64,000 bases of DNA from Bifidobacterium asteroides. Its GTDB lineage: Bacteria > Actinomycetota > Actinomycetes > Actinomycetales > Bifidobacteriaceae. The notes below the pieces were generated by a model. That model saw only the letters and a list, made by a program, of their open reading frames with translations, ran no database searches and had not been told where the DNA came from. The translations under genes were made by a program, and so were the position numbers. The stretch covers positions 62,001 to 126,000 of the forward strand of contig NZ_WKKW01000006.1 in NCBI RefSeq assembly GCF_009683175.1. The letters run 5' to 3'. Positions 53,962 through 64,000 of this stretch are shown piece by piece. Position 1 is the first letter of the stretch; each line of letters opens with the position of its first letter.

Positions 53962-55390
53962 CTTCACCTACGAGGGCGCCAGCAAGCCATCCCTCAAGGA
54001 GGTCTCCTGCCAAATGGATCAGGGCCGGCTGACTGTGGTCACCGGGCCGAGCGGTTGCGGCAAGACCACCCTGTCCAGGGTCATCAACGGCCTGATTCCC
54101 GAACTCTACGAGGGCAAGCTGGAGGGAGAGTGCCTGATCGGGGGCGAGCCCACCACGGCCCGGCCCATTTACCGGCTTTCGGAGCAGGTGGGGTCGGTCT
54201 TCCAGAATCCGAAAACCCAGTTCTTCACCACCGATGTCCGCAGCGAGCTGGCCTTTCCCCTGGAGAACACCGGGGTCCAGCCGGAAGCCATCCGGGAGCG
54301 TATAGACCAGGTGGCGGACCTCTTCGGCATCACCCAGCTCTTGGATCGGGACATCTTTTCCCTGTCCGGGGGCGAGAAGCAGATGATCGCCATCGCCTCC
54401 TCCTGCATGATGGACCCGCAGATCCTGGTCCTGGACGAGCCCTCCGGCAATCTGGATGTCGAAGCTGTGGCCAGCCTGGCGCAGATCCTGGGCCGCTTGA
54501 AGGACCGGGGCCTAACCATGGTCCTGATCGAGCACCGCCTCTACTATCTGGACGGCCTTGCCGACGACTTTCTGGTCATGAAGGACGGCAGACTGGCGGA
54601 GCACCTATCCCCAGCCGCCATGAGAAGACTCGACGGCCCAAGTCGCCAGACCATGGGACTGCGGGCCCTGAACCTGGATGCGGACGAGGAGGCGAGTGCG
54701 CCTGCCAGGGTCATCAACGAGAAGACCCCCGACCTACTCCGGGTCAGGAATCTGACCTATGCCTACCACCACGACCAGGCTCCTGCCCTAAATGTGGACG
54801 ATCTGACCCTGTTCAGTGAGGACATCACCGGCATCATCGGCCGTAACGGAGCCGGCAAGAGCACCTTCGCCTCGGTCCTGACCGGACTGCTCAAACCTGG
54901 CGACAGGTCGGAGATCAGCCTGAACGGAACCAAGCAGACCGCCAGGGAGCGCGTCGAGGACTCCTACATGGTCTTTCAGGATGTCAACTACCAGCTCTTC
55001 AGCGAGACCGTGGAGGGCGAGATGCTCCTTGGGGCCAGACGGACCGACCTCTTTGAGGAGGTGGCACGAAAGCTGGACCTGGAGCGGCTCCTGGGCCGGC
55101 ACCCCAACACCCTCTCCGGCGGGGAGAAGCAACGGGTGGCCATCGCGGCCGCCATACTATCTGGCAAGCGCCTGGTGGTTCTGGACGAGCCCACCAGCGG
55201 CCTGGACCTGCTCCACATGAACCAGGTGACCGGGATGATCCGCTACATGCACTCCCTGGGGGTCATGGTGATCGTCATCTCGCACGACCAGGAGTTCCTG
55301 GCCCAGACCTGCCAACGGTTCATCACCTTCCGCCAGGGCAGACCGGTCAGGGACAGCCGCAAACTAGGCAACCTCCTGCAAGCCCTCTGA
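53939..55390 (+). CDS. ECF transporter ATPase, two ABC domains fused
   Basis: A 483-residue protein with two complete ABC domains in one chain, replacing the separate EcfA and EcfA'. Domain one: GPSGCGKTTLSRVI, LSGGEKQMIAIASS, ILVLDEPSGNLD. Domain two: GRNGAGKSTFASVL, LSGGEKQRVAIAAAIL, LVVLDEPTSGLD. It powers import through EcfT. The ATG at 53939 (MLQCSRLSF) overlaps the end of ecfT. A frame starting further up is antisense-like. Substrate unknown. Confidence 0.88.
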   Translation: MLQCSRLSFTYEGASKPSLKEVSCQMDQGRLTVVTGPSGCGKTTLSRVINGLIPELYEGKLEGECLIGGEPTTARPIYRLSEQVGSVFQNPKTQFFTTDVRSELAFPLENTGVQPEAIRERIDQVADLFGITQLLDRDIFSLSGGEKQMIAIASSCMMDPQILVLDEPSGNLDVEAVASLAQILGRLKDRGLTMVLIEHRLYYLDGLADDFLVMKDGRLAEHLSPAAMRRLDGPSRQTMGLRALNLDADEEASAPARVINEKTPDLLRVRNLTYAYHHDQAPALNVDDLTLFSEDITGIIGRNGAGKSTFASVLTGLLKPGDRSEISLNGTKQTARERVEDSYMVFQDVNYQLFSETVEGEMLLGARRTDLFEEVARKLDLERLLGRHPNTLSGGEKQRVAIAAAILSGKRLVVLDEPTSGLDLLHMNQVTGMIRYMHSLGVMVIVISHDQEFLAQTCQRFITFRQGRPVRDSRKLGNLLQAL

Positions 55391-55552
55391 GCCTCTGAGC
55401 CCTTACAGGGTGGGTGAATATGTCACCGCCCGGCAGGCGGGTCTCCTGTGCTCCGGACCCCGCGAACGTATACAGTAGTGGGGAAAAGAGCATCAGGGGC
55501 GTCCCTCGCGTCGGACGGCCCCGCCGCACAGCCAGGGTTACGAGAGGGCATG

Positions 55553-56254
55553 ATGGGCTATATCGACGTCATCGGAGAGACGAAACGGTATGTGACCGGC
55601 GAGACGACCATCGTGGCCAACAATGAGGTCACCTTCTCCATCGAGAAGGGCGAGCTGGTGGTCATCCTCGGCGCCTCGGGGGCTGGCAAATCGACCGTGC
55701 TGAACATTTTGGGCGGCATGGACACCTGTAACGAGGGCCAGGTGATCGTGGACGGAAAGGACATCGCCGGCTACGACGCCCGACAGCTGACCACCTACCG
55801 CCGCTATGACGTGGGCTTCGTCTTCCAGTTCTACAACCTGGTGGCCAACCTGACCGCCAGGGAGAACGTGGAGCTGGCCTCGGAGATCGTGGACGATGCC
55901 GCCGATCCGGTCCAGACCCTGATCGACGTGGGTCTGGGCGACCGGATCGACAACTTCCCCGCCCAGCTTTCCGGCGGCGAGCAGCAGCGTGTGGCCATCG
56001 CCCGGGCCGTGGCCAAGAACCCCAAGATCCTGCTCTGTGACGAACCCACCGGGGCCTTGGACTACCGGACCGGCAAACAGGTGCTGCGCATCCTCCAGGA
56101 CCAGTGCCGCAAGAAGGGCGCCACCGTGGTCATCGTCACCCACAACGCGGCCATCGCCCCCATCGCCGACAGGGTCATCCGCATGCACGACGCGCGGGTC
56201 CAGGCCGTGCAGACCAATGACAACCCCGAAGACATCGAAAACGTGGAGTGGTGA
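55553..56254 (+). CDS. LolD/MacB-type ABC ATPase
   Basis: A 233-residue ATPase with [16 protein letters not shown] (Walker A), the QFYNL Q-loop, [15 protein letters not shown] (signature) and [11 protein letters not shown] (Walker B). It fits the ATPases that pair with FtsX-type permeases; the permease gene starts two bases after its stop. Such systems often export peptides or lipids or work by mechanical pulling on wall factors. Start ATG 55553 has GAGAGGG four bases upstream; an ATG three bases earlier is also possible. Confidence 0.88.
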   Translation: MGYIDVIGETKRYVTGETTIVANNEVTFSIEKGELVVILGASGAGKSTVLNILGGMDTCNEGQVIVDGKDIAGYDARQLTTYRRYDVGFVFQFYNLVANLTARENVELASEIVDDAADPVQTLIDVGLGDRIDNFPAQLSGGEQQRVAIARAVAKNPKILLCDEPTGALDYRTGKQVLRILQDQCRKKGATVVIVTHNAAIAPIADRVIRMHDARVQAVQTNDNPEDIENVEW

Positions 56255-56256
56255 GG

Positions 56257-59200
56257 ATGCAGCCCGTCAGGAAGGTGCTCTGGCACGACATCCGGGTCTC
56301 CCTGCGCAAGTCCCTGGGACGGTTCATCTCCATCGTCTGCCTGGTGGCGCTGGGCTCCTTCGCCCTGGTCGGGTTGAGCGTGACCGGGCCGGACATGCGG
56401 CAGGCCGGCAACGCCTACCTGTCCGACCACCATCTGGCCGACCTGATGGTCATCAGCAGCTACGGACTCGACCAGGAGGATCGGGATGCCATCGACACCG
56501 CCCCCGGCAACTCGGGAATCGAATACGGGTATCTGAAGGACGTGGTGCTCAAGGGCACCGACAAGAGCCTGCGCATCTACTCCGCCCCCGACCGGATCTC
56601 GACCTATGAGCTGGTCGACGGGGCCATGCCGACCAGGTCGGACCAGATAGCGGTCGACACGGCCCTGGGTGAGAGCCACCCCATCGGCAGCAACATCCAG
56701 GTAGACGAGAAGGCCGACCAGCTGGGCAGGAAGGTCTTAAGGCACCACAAGCTGCGCGTAGTGGGCACGGTCAGGTCGACCGAGATCCTGAGCAAGGTCA
56801 ACATGGGCCCCTCCACAGCCGGATCCGGGTCCCTGGACTCCTACGCCGTAACCACGCCCAAGGCCTTCGACTCGGACGAGTACATGATCGCCCGCCTGAC
56901 CTTCAAGGACCTGGACCGGATCAGGGACCACTATTCCGACCAGTACATCCAGGCCCTGCAGACCCACAAGGACGACCTGAACAGGATCCTGTCGGGGCGC
57001 CCCACAGCGAGGCTGAACGCCATCAAGGCTCCACTGCAGAAGAAGCTGGACCAAGGACAGGACCAGGTGGACCAGTCCAGAGATGAACTCGAAGGGAACC
57101 GGCAGCAGCTGGACCAGGCCAGGAAGGATCTGGACCAGGGCGCCCAGAGCATCCAGTCCGCCAAGAACCAACTGGCCGCCAAGACGGTACAGGCCCAGGC
57201 GGCCATCGACCAAGGGCAGCAGGAGGTGGATCTGAGTTCGGCTGAGCTGGCCCGAAAGCAGAAGCAGTACCAGTCCTCCGCCAGCCAGGTGGCCCAGGGC
57301 AGGCAGCAGGCCGATCAGGGGCAGCAGGCCATCGACCAGGGACAGGCCAAGCTCGATGGTTCCCGCCAGCAGCTGGAGGGCGGCAAGGCCCAGGCCGACC
57401 AGGCTGTAGCCCAGGCCCAGGAAGCCCAGAAGCAATGCAGACAGGGCATCGCACAGGTCACCGGCCTCATTCAGACCATCGACGCCCAGCTGGCCGCCCC
57501 CGGGCTGACCCCCCAGCAGCAGGAGGAGCTCAACCGCCGAAAGACCGGGCTCCAGGCCCAACTGGCCGAGCTCAACCGGCAATCACCGCAGATCGATGCC
57601 TTGGCGGCCAAGGCCAAGGCGGGCCGCGATGCCTTCATGACCAACCAGTATGCCCCCGGCATGTCCCAGATTGCGGCCAACCAGCAGACCCTGGACGCAA
57701 AGCGCCGGGAGCTGACCCAGGCCAGGGCCAAGGTGAACGAAGGCGAGCGCCAACTGGCCCAGGGTAAGGTCCAGCTTGACCAGGCCTCCGCGCAGCTGGC
57801 CCAGGGCAGGACCAAACTGGCCCAGGCCCGGCGGCAGCTGGCCGGCAGCCGTGCCTCGGCCCAGGGGCAGATCGACCAGGCCCAGGCCACCCTGGATCAG
57901 AAAACCGCGGAATACCGGACCAAACTGGACAAGTTCAAGAGGGAGAGCCCGGACGCCCAGAAGAGGATCGACGACTCCCAGAAGAAGCTGAACAAGGCGG
58001 CTGACCAGCTGAGCCGACTGGAAAAGCCTGTCTACGCCCTGGACTCGCGCCGTGAAGCACCCGGCTCGGAGGGCTACAAGGTCTACGCCTCCGTCTCCTT
58101 CATCGTGGACTCGCTGGCCAAGGTCTTCCCCTACTTCATGTATCTGGTAGCTGCCCTGGTCACCTTCACCACCATGACGCGCTTTGTGGACGAGGAGCGG
58201 ATCAACGCCGGAACACTCAAGGCCCTGGGCTACAGGGACCAGGATGTCATGGCCAAGTTCCTGGTCTACGGCGGAGCAGCCTCGGCCCTGGGCGCCCTCC
58301 TGGGCATCATCGCCGGCCACACCCTCCTGCCCTGGATCGTCTACCAGGCCTATGTCCACGCCTTCGACATGCCGCCCATCCACTACGGCTTCCACCTGCC
58401 CATCACCCTCCTGGCCTGCCTGCTGGCCTTCCTGAGCGCCGTGGTTCCGGCCTTCCTGAGCGCCTGGCGGGAGCTGCGCGAGAAGCCGTCGGCCCTCCTC
58501 CTGCCCAAGCCGCCCAGCGCCGGATCGAAGATCTTCCTGGAGCGCATACCCCTGATCTGGAACCGGCTCAGCTTCACCCACAAGGTCACCGCCCGGAACA
58601 TCTTCCGCTACAAGCAGCGGATGTTGATGACCATCTTCGGGGTCTGCGGATCGGTGGCCCTCCTGATGGCCGGATTCGGCGTGCAGGGGTCCATCTCCGC
58701 CATCAACGAGCACCAGTTCGGCCAGGTGATCCGCTACGACCTGATCGCCGCCGAGAACAGCCAGGCCACATCCGACCAACGCCAATCCATCAAAAAACGG
58801 CTGGAAAAGCCCGATGTGAGCCGTTCCCTGAACGTGCGTTACGAGGAGATGAGCAAGACGGCCGGCCACAACGCCGACAAACAGTCCATCACCATGATCG
58901 CGCCGGCCAGCGCCGAGCACCTGGACGACTTCATCCGCATGGACACCCGGTCCGGGCACAAGCCCCTGAGTCTCAAGGGCGACGGCGTGATCCTCTCCGA
59001 ACGGATCGCCCAGCTGACGGGGACCAAGGTCGGCGACAGGATCACCTTGCAGGATTCAGGCGGCAGGGACAGGACCATGCGGGTGGACGGCATTTGCGAG
59101 ATGTACCTGGGGCACTTCGTCTTCATGAGCCCGTCGGCCTACAGGACCGTCTTCCATCAGGACTTCTCGCCCAACGCCCACCTGGTCACCTTCAAGGACT

Positions 59201-59715
59201 CCAGCGCGGAGAACACCAGAAGGCAGGCCGCCTCCTTCATACGGATCGACGGCATCCAGGGAGTGGTGCAGAACACGACCCTGATGAGCCAGATCGACAC
59301 CGTGGTCAAATCCTTGAACATGATCATGCAGGTGCTGATCATCGTGGCCACCCTGCTGGCCCTGGTCATCCTCTACAACCTGACCAACCTGAACGTGGAG
59401 GAGCGCATCCGCGAGCTGAGCACCATCAAGGTGCTGGGCTTCTACGACCGCGAGGTGACCATGTACATCTACCGGGAGACCATCCTCCTATCGGCCATCG
59501 GCGTCCTGGCCGGGTATGGGTTCGGGGCCTGGCTGCACCACTACATCATCACCACCGTTCCACCGGACAACGTCCTCTTTGACCCATCCATCAGCTGGGT
59601 GGCCTTCGTCGTGCCCCTGGTCATGATCACGGTCATCACGGCCGGCCTGGGCTGGATGGTCAACAACAAGCTCAAGCATGTGGACATGCTGGAGGCCCTC
59701 AAGTCGGTGGACTAG
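56257..59715 (+). CDS. FtsX-type ABC permease with a long Gln-rich coiled coil
   Basis: An 1152-residue permease. One helix is at about 20-42, an extracellular domain extends to about 260, and a coiled coil of about 320 residues (about 265-590) follows, rich in Gln/Ala/Asp/Leu with QGQQ, DQGQ and AQAQ units. A cluster of helices with an FtsX domain lies at about 620-760 and a second FtsX domain at about 1020-1150. This matches the family of large MacB-like permeases with a YhgE/coiled-coil outer arm. The arm probably reaches through the wall. It pairs with the ATPase just upstream. The substrate or target is unknown. Confidence 0.83.
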   Translation: MQPVRKVLWHDIRVSLRKSLGRFISIVCLVALGSFALVGLSVTGPDMRQAGNAYLSDHHLADLMVISSYGLDQEDRDAIDTAPGNSGIEYGYLKDVVLKGTDKSLRIYSAPDRISTYELVDGAMPTRSDQIAVDTALGESHPIGSNIQVDEKADQLGRKVLRHHKLRVVGTVRSTEILSKVNMGPSTAGSGSLDSYAVTTPKAFDSDEYMIARLTFKDLDRIRDHYSDQYIQALQTHKDDLNRILSGRPTARLNAIKAPLQKKLDQGQDQVDQSRDELEGNRQQLDQARKDLDQGAQSIQSAKNQLAAKTVQAQAAIDQGQQEVDLSSAELARKQKQYQSSASQVAQGRQQADQGQQAIDQGQAKLDGSRQQLEGGKAQADQAVAQAQEAQKQCRQGIAQVTGLIQTIDAQLAAPGLTPQQQEELNRRKTGLQAQLAELNRQSPQIDALAAKAKAGRDAFMTNQYAPGMSQIAANQQTLDAKRRELTQARAKVNEGERQLAQGKVQLDQASAQLAQGRTKLAQARRQLAGSRASAQGQIDQAQATLDQKTAEYRTKLDKFKRESPDAQKRIDDSQKKLNKAADQLSRLEKPVYALDSRREAPGSEGYKVYASVSFIVDSLAKVFPYFMYLVAALVTFTTMTRFVDEERINAGTLKALGYRDQDVMAKFLVYGGAASALGALLGIIAGHTLLPWIVYQAYVHAFDMPPIHYGFHLPITLLACLLAFLSAVVPAFLSAWRELREKPSALLLPKPPSAGSKIFLERIPLIWNRLSFTHKVTARNIFRYKQRMLMTIFGVCGSVALLMAGFGVQGSISAINEHQFGQVIRYDLIAAENSQATSDQRQSIKKRLEKPDVSRSLNVRYEEMSKTAGHNADKQSITMIAPASAEHLDDFIRMDTRSGHKPLSLKGDGVILSERIAQLTGTKVGDRITLQDSGGRDRTMRVDGICEMYLGHFVFMSPSAYRTVFHQDFSPNAHLVTFKDSSAENTRRQAASFIRIDGIQGVVQNTTLMSQIDTVVKSLNMIMQVLIIVATLLALVILYNLTNLNVEERIRELSTIKVLGFYDREVTMYIYRETILLSAIGVLAGYGFGAWLHHYIITTVPPDNVLFDPSISWVAFVVPLVMITVITAGLGWMVNNKLKHVDMLEALKSVD

Positions 59716-59819
59716 GCCATATCGGCATTTACCCATGCTGATGGCGTAAGCTGGCACTCCAAGAGTCCATAAGTCCATGCCATTAAAGCCATTGAGAATC
59801 CAGAAAGCGGAGGACGACG

Positions 59820-62657
59820 GTGCTGCAGATCGAACACATCTCCAAACAGTACAAAACGGGGGACTTCGTCCAGCAGGCCTTGAATGATGTCAGCGTCAAC
59901 CTGCGCGACAACGAGTTCGTGGCCATCCTGGGCCCCTCCGGCTCCGGCAAGACCACCCTGCTCAACATCATCGGCGGGTTGGACCGCTATGACCAGGGCG
60001 ACCTGATCATCAACGGCACCTCCACCAAGAAATACAAGGACAGGGACTGGGACTCCTATCGCAACCACACCGTGGGATTCGTCTTCCAGAGCTACAACCT
60101 GATTCCCCACCAGAGCATCCTGTCCAACGTGGAGCTGGCCCTGACCATCTCGGGCGTGCACCGGCAGGAGCGGCGGGAGCGTGCCAGGCAGGCCCTGGAG
60201 CAGGTGGGACTGGGTCAGCACGTGAACAAGCGGCCCAACCAGCTCTCGGGCGGGCAGATGCAGCGGGTGGCCATCGCCAGGGCACTGGTCAACAACCCCC
60301 GCATCCTCCTGGCCGACGAGCCCACCGGAGCCCTGGACTCAGAGACCTCCATCCAGATCATGGACCTGCTCAAGGAGGTGGCCCAGGACCGGCTGGTGGT
60401 CATGGTCACCCACAACCCAGAGCTGGCCCACCAGTACGCCACCAGGATTGTGGAGCTGCACGACGGATCGGTCATCAGCGACTCCGACCCCCTGCCCGAC
60501 GACCAGGTGCCCATCCGCCGGGCCCGCCACCGCACCTTCGGCAAGGCCTCCATGGGACTGCTGACTTCACTGTCGCTGAGCTTCAACAATCTTCGGACCA
60601 AGAAGGCCCGGACAGCCCTGACCTCCTTCGCCGGGTCCATCGGCATCATCGGCATCGCCCTGATCCTGTCGGTATCCACCGGGGTCAACCGCTACATCGA
60701 CAGGGTGCAGCGGGAGACCATGACCTCCTACCCCATCACCATTCAGGAGCAGTCCTTCGACCTGAACAAGATAGTGGACTCCGCCCAGGAATCGCAGAAG
60801 GAGGCCAAGGCCCACAAGGATCTCAAGGCCATCCAGCCGGACGACTCCAGCATCAAGGGGGCTTCCAGCCTGACCAGCAGCATCACCCAGAACAATCTGA
60901 CAGACTTCAAAAAATACTTGGATAATCCCAAGAGCGAGATCCATCAATACGTGGGTTCCGTAGGCATCCAGTACTCCTACGCCACCAAGTTCGCGGTCTT
61001 CGGGCACGACCCGGACGGTAAGCTGGTCTCTGCGGACAAGGTGACCATGAGCGGGCAGGACGAAGCCAGCTCCACCGCCAGCCAGATGGCCACGGCCAAC
61101 ACCGACAGCGACATGGGCGACATCCAGTCCATGCAGATGTCCTACCTGACTGGCAAGACCGAGAAGAACAAGGCTCCGGAGATCTTCGGCGAAATCATGC
61201 CGGGGGCCGATGCCAAGACCACCATCAGCAAGGTGGTGAACGACAACTACCAGGTGGTGAACGGCACCTGGCCCAAGGCCAAGGATCAGGTGGTCCTGGT
61301 GCTGGACAAGAACAACCAGATGCCCGTCACCAGCCTCTACAAGCTGGGCATCCTCCCCTCCAGCCAATACACCGATATGATGAACAAACTCAACAGCGGG
61401 CAGGAGGTCAAGGTCGACACCAAGCCCATCGAATACGCCAAGGCCATGGACCAGAAACTCTCCCTGGTGCCCGCTGCGGACCAGTATGCCAAGGGGACCG
61501 ACGGCCACTACCACTACATCGGCGACAGCACCGACCAGATGACCAAGGCCGCCGATCAGGGCCTGCAGCTGCACATCGTAGGCATAGTACGCCCCCACCA
61601 GGGAGCCAAGGCCACACCCCTCAAGGTAGGCGTCGGGTATACCCGCCAGCTGACCGACTATCTGATCGACCAGGCCAAGACCAGCCCCATCGTCACCGAC
61701 CAGGAGGCCGACCAGGGCCACAGCGTCCTCAACGGGATGGCCTTCGCCCCTGCCGACGATGCCGCCAAGGCCAACGACGCCAAGGCCTACATCGCTTCCC
61801 TGGGCGTCAGCCAGAAGGCCAGCATGGCCCAGGAGATCATGAAGGGCTCGGCAGCCATGGCCGGCCAGGACGGCCAAGGTCTGGGTCAGGGCCGGGCCGG
61901 AGCCGCTGCAAGAGCCCAAGGTTCTGCGGGCATCCCCACGGGGGCCTCAGCCGAACAGCAGACGGCCCAGGCCTTCGACCAGTACATCGCCACCGCCCCA
62001 CAGGACGCCCTGGTCGCCATCTACAACCAGTACGTCTCCACAGGCACCTACGCCGACAACCTGAGTGACTTCGGCCTGATCTCCCGGGACGCCCCCTCCC
62101 GCATCAGCATCTACACGGACAGCTTCGAGAACAAGAATTCCGTGGGCGACTCCATCAAGCACTACAACGACAAGGCCGCGGAGAAGAACAGGATCGTCTA
62201 TACCGACTACGTGGGCCTGATGATGAATTCGGTCACCACCATCATCAACGTCATCACCTACGTGCTGATAGCCTTCGTCGGGGTCTCGCTGGTGGTCTCC
62301 TCCATCATGATCGGCATCATCACCTACATATCGGTTCTGGAGCGGACCAAGGAGATCGGCATCCTGCGCGCCATGGGCGCCTCCAAGCGGAACGTCTCCA
62401 ACGTATTCAACGCCGAGACCGGCCTTATCGGACTTCTGGCGGGCCTGCTGGGGGTGGGCATCACTCTGCTGCTGATCGTTCCTGCCAACAGCATCATGCA
62501 CCACTTCATGGGCACCACCGAGGTGAATGCGGCCCTGCCTGCCTCGGGTGGCGTGGCTCTGGTCATCCTGAGCGTGATCCTGACCCTGATCGGCGGCCTG
62601 ATCCCCTCGCGGAAGGCAGCCAAGCAGGATCCCGCCACCGCCCTGCGCACCGAGTGA
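59820..62657 (+). CDS. MacB-like ABC transporter, ATPase fused to permease
   Basis: A 945-residue protein. Residues 1-225 form the ATPase: [41 protein letters not shown] membrane helix at about 265-287 starts the MacB permease. A large outer domain (about 290-790) with an Ala/Gly/Gln-rich loop (about 685-715) is followed by three C-terminal helices with the FtsX domain (about 800-945, ending DPATALRTE). Relatives in bifidobacteria and other Gram-positives export peptides or confer drug resistance. The start is GTG 59820 with GGAGG six bases upstream. It lies 104 bp after the previous permease and may share its promoter or have its own. Confidence 0.88.
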   Translation: MLQIEHISKQYKTGDFVQQALNDVSVNLRDNEFVAILGPSGSGKTTLLNIIGGLDRYDQGDLIINGTSTKKYKDRDWDSYRNHTVGFVFQSYNLIPHQSILSNVELALTISGVHRQERRERARQALEQVGLGQHVNKRPNQLSGGQMQRVAIARALVNNPRILLADEPTGALDSETSIQIMDLLKEVAQDRLVVMVTHNPELAHQYATRIVELHDGSVISDSDPLPDDQVPIRRARHRTFGKASMGLLTSLSLSFNNLRTKKARTALTSFAGSIGIIGIALILSVSTGVNRYIDRVQRETMTSYPITIQEQSFDLNKIVDSAQESQKEAKAHKDLKAIQPDDSSIKGASSLTSSITQNNLTDFKKYLDNPKSEIHQYVGSVGIQYSYATKFAVFGHDPDGKLVSADKVTMSGQDEASSTASQMATANTDSDMGDIQSMQMSYLTGKTEKNKAPEIFGEIMPGADAKTTISKVVNDNYQVVNGTWPKAKDQVVLVLDKNNQMPVTSLYKLGILPSSQYTDMMNKLNSGQEVKVDTKPIEYAKAMDQKLSLVPAADQYAKGTDGHYHYIGDSTDQMTKAADQGLQLHIVGIVRPHQGAKATPLKVGVGYTRQLTDYLIDQAKTSPIVTDQEADQGHSVLNGMAFAPADDAAKANDAKAYIASLGVSQKASMAQEIMKGSAAMAGQDGQGLGQGRAGAAARAQGSAGIPTGASAEQQTAQAFDQYIATAPQDALVAIYNQYVSTGTYADNLSDFGLISRDAPSRISIYTDSFENKNSVGDSIKHYNDKAAEKNRIVYTDYVGLMMNSVTTIINVITYVLIAFVGVSLVVSSIMIGIITYISVLERTKEIGILRAMGASKRNVSNVFNAETGLIGLLAGLLGVGITLLLIVPANSIMHHFMGTTEVNAALPASGGVALVILSVILTLIGGLIPSRKAAKQDPATALRTE

Positions 62658-62735
62658 GGCTGGGGTGGCACCGGCAAAGAAGTGAATTCCCGCACAGTAG
62701 GGCCCTAAGGACGGTCTCTCTTTACTCGGGAATGT

Positions 62736-62741
62736 CATAAT
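62736..62741 (+). promoter_or_regulatory. Possible -10 element for a leaderless transcript
   Basis: CATAAT ends eight bases before the GTG start of the formate/nitrite transporter gene, and no ribosome site lies between. This layout is typical of actinobacterial leaderless mRNAs. No clear -35 element is paired. Confidence 0.4.
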
Positions 62742-62748
62742 AAACCCC

Positions 62749-63612
62749 GTGAATGAGCAATCCAATCAGATGACAGATCAACAGAAGAGACAGCCGCTCT
62801 TCCCCGGGCGGGCCTTCATCAGCACCGTCCTGGACGTGGTCGAGAGCAAGAAGACCATGAGCGGCGCCCTGACCGGCAAGTACATGCAGCGGGCCACCAT
62901 GGCCGGCCTCTTTGTGGGTATCTTCTTCACGGCCTTCTTCGTCATCATGGGCCAGGCCGGCCAGAACCCCGCCGACCACGGTCTGATCCTGGCAGGCCGG
63001 GTCCTGGCGGCGACCACCTTCGGCTGGGCCCTGGTCCTGATCTACTACACCAACTCCGAACTGCTGACCTCCAACATGATGGTGGTCACCATAGGCGCCT
63101 ATCACAAGCGTCTGGGCTGGCTGGCCTCCCTGCGGATCCTGGTCCTCTGCCTTCTGGGCAACCTGGCAGGAGCCCTGATCGTGGCCGTCATCCTGCGTTT
63201 CTCATCCATCGTCAGCGGTCCCACCCTGGACCAGATGCTGGCGGCTGCGGCGACCAAAACCGGCTACGTCTCCGGCGGTCCCATGGGCTTCGCCGACCTG
63301 TTCGTTCGCGGCATCCTGTGCAACTTCTGCATCAACATCGCCATGCTGATGGTCTATAACGGCAAGCTTTCCAACGACTTCACCAAGTGCATCATCATGG
63401 TCGTGGCCGTCTTCGTCTTCGCCTTCTGCGGATTCGAGCACTCGATAGCGGATTCGGCCCTCTTCCTCATCCTGGGTGTCTTCGGGCGGGTCAACGCCTG
63501 GAAGGCGATCCTGGTGGTCCTGGTGGCCATGCTGGGCAACTACATAGGCGGCGGCATCCTGATCGGTCTGAACTTCGCCACCATGAACGACGAGCGCCAC
63601 TTCAAGGCCTGA
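62749..63612 (+). CDS. Formate/nitrite transporter (FNT family)
   Basis: A 287-residue membrane channel/transporter with six helices. Typical FNT phrases are NSELLTSNMM, GNLAGALIVA and FVRGILCNFCINIAMLM. The family moves formate, nitrite or lactate with protons; a formate role (FocA) suits a bifidobacterium that makes formate by pyruvate formate-lyase, but this is inference. The start is GTG 62749, apparently without a leader, or an in-frame ATG seven codons later (62770). The gene is single. Confidence 0.9.
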   Translation: MNEQSNQMTDQQKRQPLFPGRAFISTVLDVVESKKTMSGALTGKYMQRATMAGLFVGIFFTAFFVIMGQAGQNPADHGLILAGRVLAATTFGWALVLIYYTNSELLTSNMMVVTIGAYHKRLGWLASLRILVLCLLGNLAGALIVAVILRFSSIVSGPTLDQMLAAAATKTGYVSGGPMGFADLFVRGILCNFCINIAMLMVYNGKLSNDFTKCIIMVVAVFVFAFCGFEHSIADSALFLILGVFGRVNAWKAILVVLVAMLGNYIGGGILIGLNFATMNDERHFKA

Positions 63613-63735
63613 TAGCCTTTCCGTAAGCCACCATCCACCTGCTCACCTTGGTCTCATGCACACTTACGAGCCTGAGCGAAGACACCCATCATAAAGAAAC
63701 CCGAAAGCTTGCGTACTGGCGGAAGACGAGGGTTC

Positions 63736-63855
63736 ATGATGAGCTTGAGTGAGACGGCAGCCAACAAGTCCCTGGTACAGGAGTTCTACGACCAGGTCTT
63801 CAGCCAGGGAGATACCAGCAGCCGCTCCAGGACAGGGATGTCTCTTTCAAACTGA
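63736..63855 (+). pseudogene. N-terminal fragment of a SnoaL-like protein
   Basis: ATG 63736 with GAGGG upstream opens SETAANKSLVQEFYDQVF and SQGDTSS, a typical start of SnoaL-like (NTF2-fold) proteins, but stops after 39 residues. Normal proteins have about 120-140. Sequence after 63856 to the window end has no matching continuation that I can see. It may be truncated by a rearrangement. The rest of 63613-64000 holds no gene I can support. Confidence 0.45.
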
Positions 63856-64000
63856 GTCCAAAATCCTCCTTGATCATCCAGTCACTTGCAGCGTCGATAT
63901 GGCCAGTCAAGATGGATTCGGCTGTTCCCATGTCGTTTTGCTGACCATATAATCGCGGTCTGCTCGGCAATCCGTCTGTGCGAAAGAAACCCGCGCCCGC

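Overview
The window looks like a chromosomal segment of a high-GC Gram-positive bacterium, most likely a Bifidobacterium or a close relative. The basis is the FHA/PP2C/RodA/PBP/Ser-Thr-kinase operon next to crgA, a class E sortase, DUF881 and DUF3073 proteins, a PEP carboxylase, and high GC almost throughout. The species cannot be named from sequence alone. The AhpC/AhpF-like pair and Dps suggest a strain that meets oxygen.

Layout. 1-4709 (minus): a truncated YhgE/Pip-type membrane protein, a ClC chloride channel and an S9 peptidase. 5049-5927: a wall-anchored InlB-repeat protein ending in LAKTG. 6126-15109: one tightly overlapping operon, fhaA-fhaB-pstP-rodA-pbpA-pknA-pknB, for growth and division signalling. 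15554-17932: class E sortase and DUF881 gene (minus), divergent from crgA. 17933-18306: a gene-free gap between convergent genes holding a dense cluster of DnaA boxes. 18307-26475: rhomboid protease, small membrane protein, SCP-like protein, DUF3073 protein, trpS, a ThrE-type exporter and ppc.

26739-30312 is the most striking locus. A signal peptide is followed by a run of 12 G, and the downstream frame is open for the whole 1190-residue RCC1/InlB-repeat surface protein only if one G is lost (or two gained). This has the form of a phase-variable surface protein, here OFF. It is followed by decayed gene remnants (30313-31790), then ahpF/ahpC, a CNNM/CBS protein, dps, a NhaA antiporter with low-complexity inserts, an SDR oxidoreductase and a YgjP-type metallopeptidase.

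tRNA-Ile(GAT) and tRNA-Ala(TGC) (40362-40545) precede a lower-GC island (about 40870-48660). It carries an inverted-repeat operator candidate, a frameshifted ribbon-helix-helix gene, hsdR, hsdM, an unrecognised single-pass membrane protein coupled to hsdS, hsdS itself, and the wreck of a serine recombinase. The final third (48683-63612) is transport: a CydCD-like ABC pair, an ECF transporter (S, T and fused double ATPase), two FtsX/MacB-type ABC export systems and a formate/nitrite transporter. A truncated SnoaL-like gene lies at the right edge.
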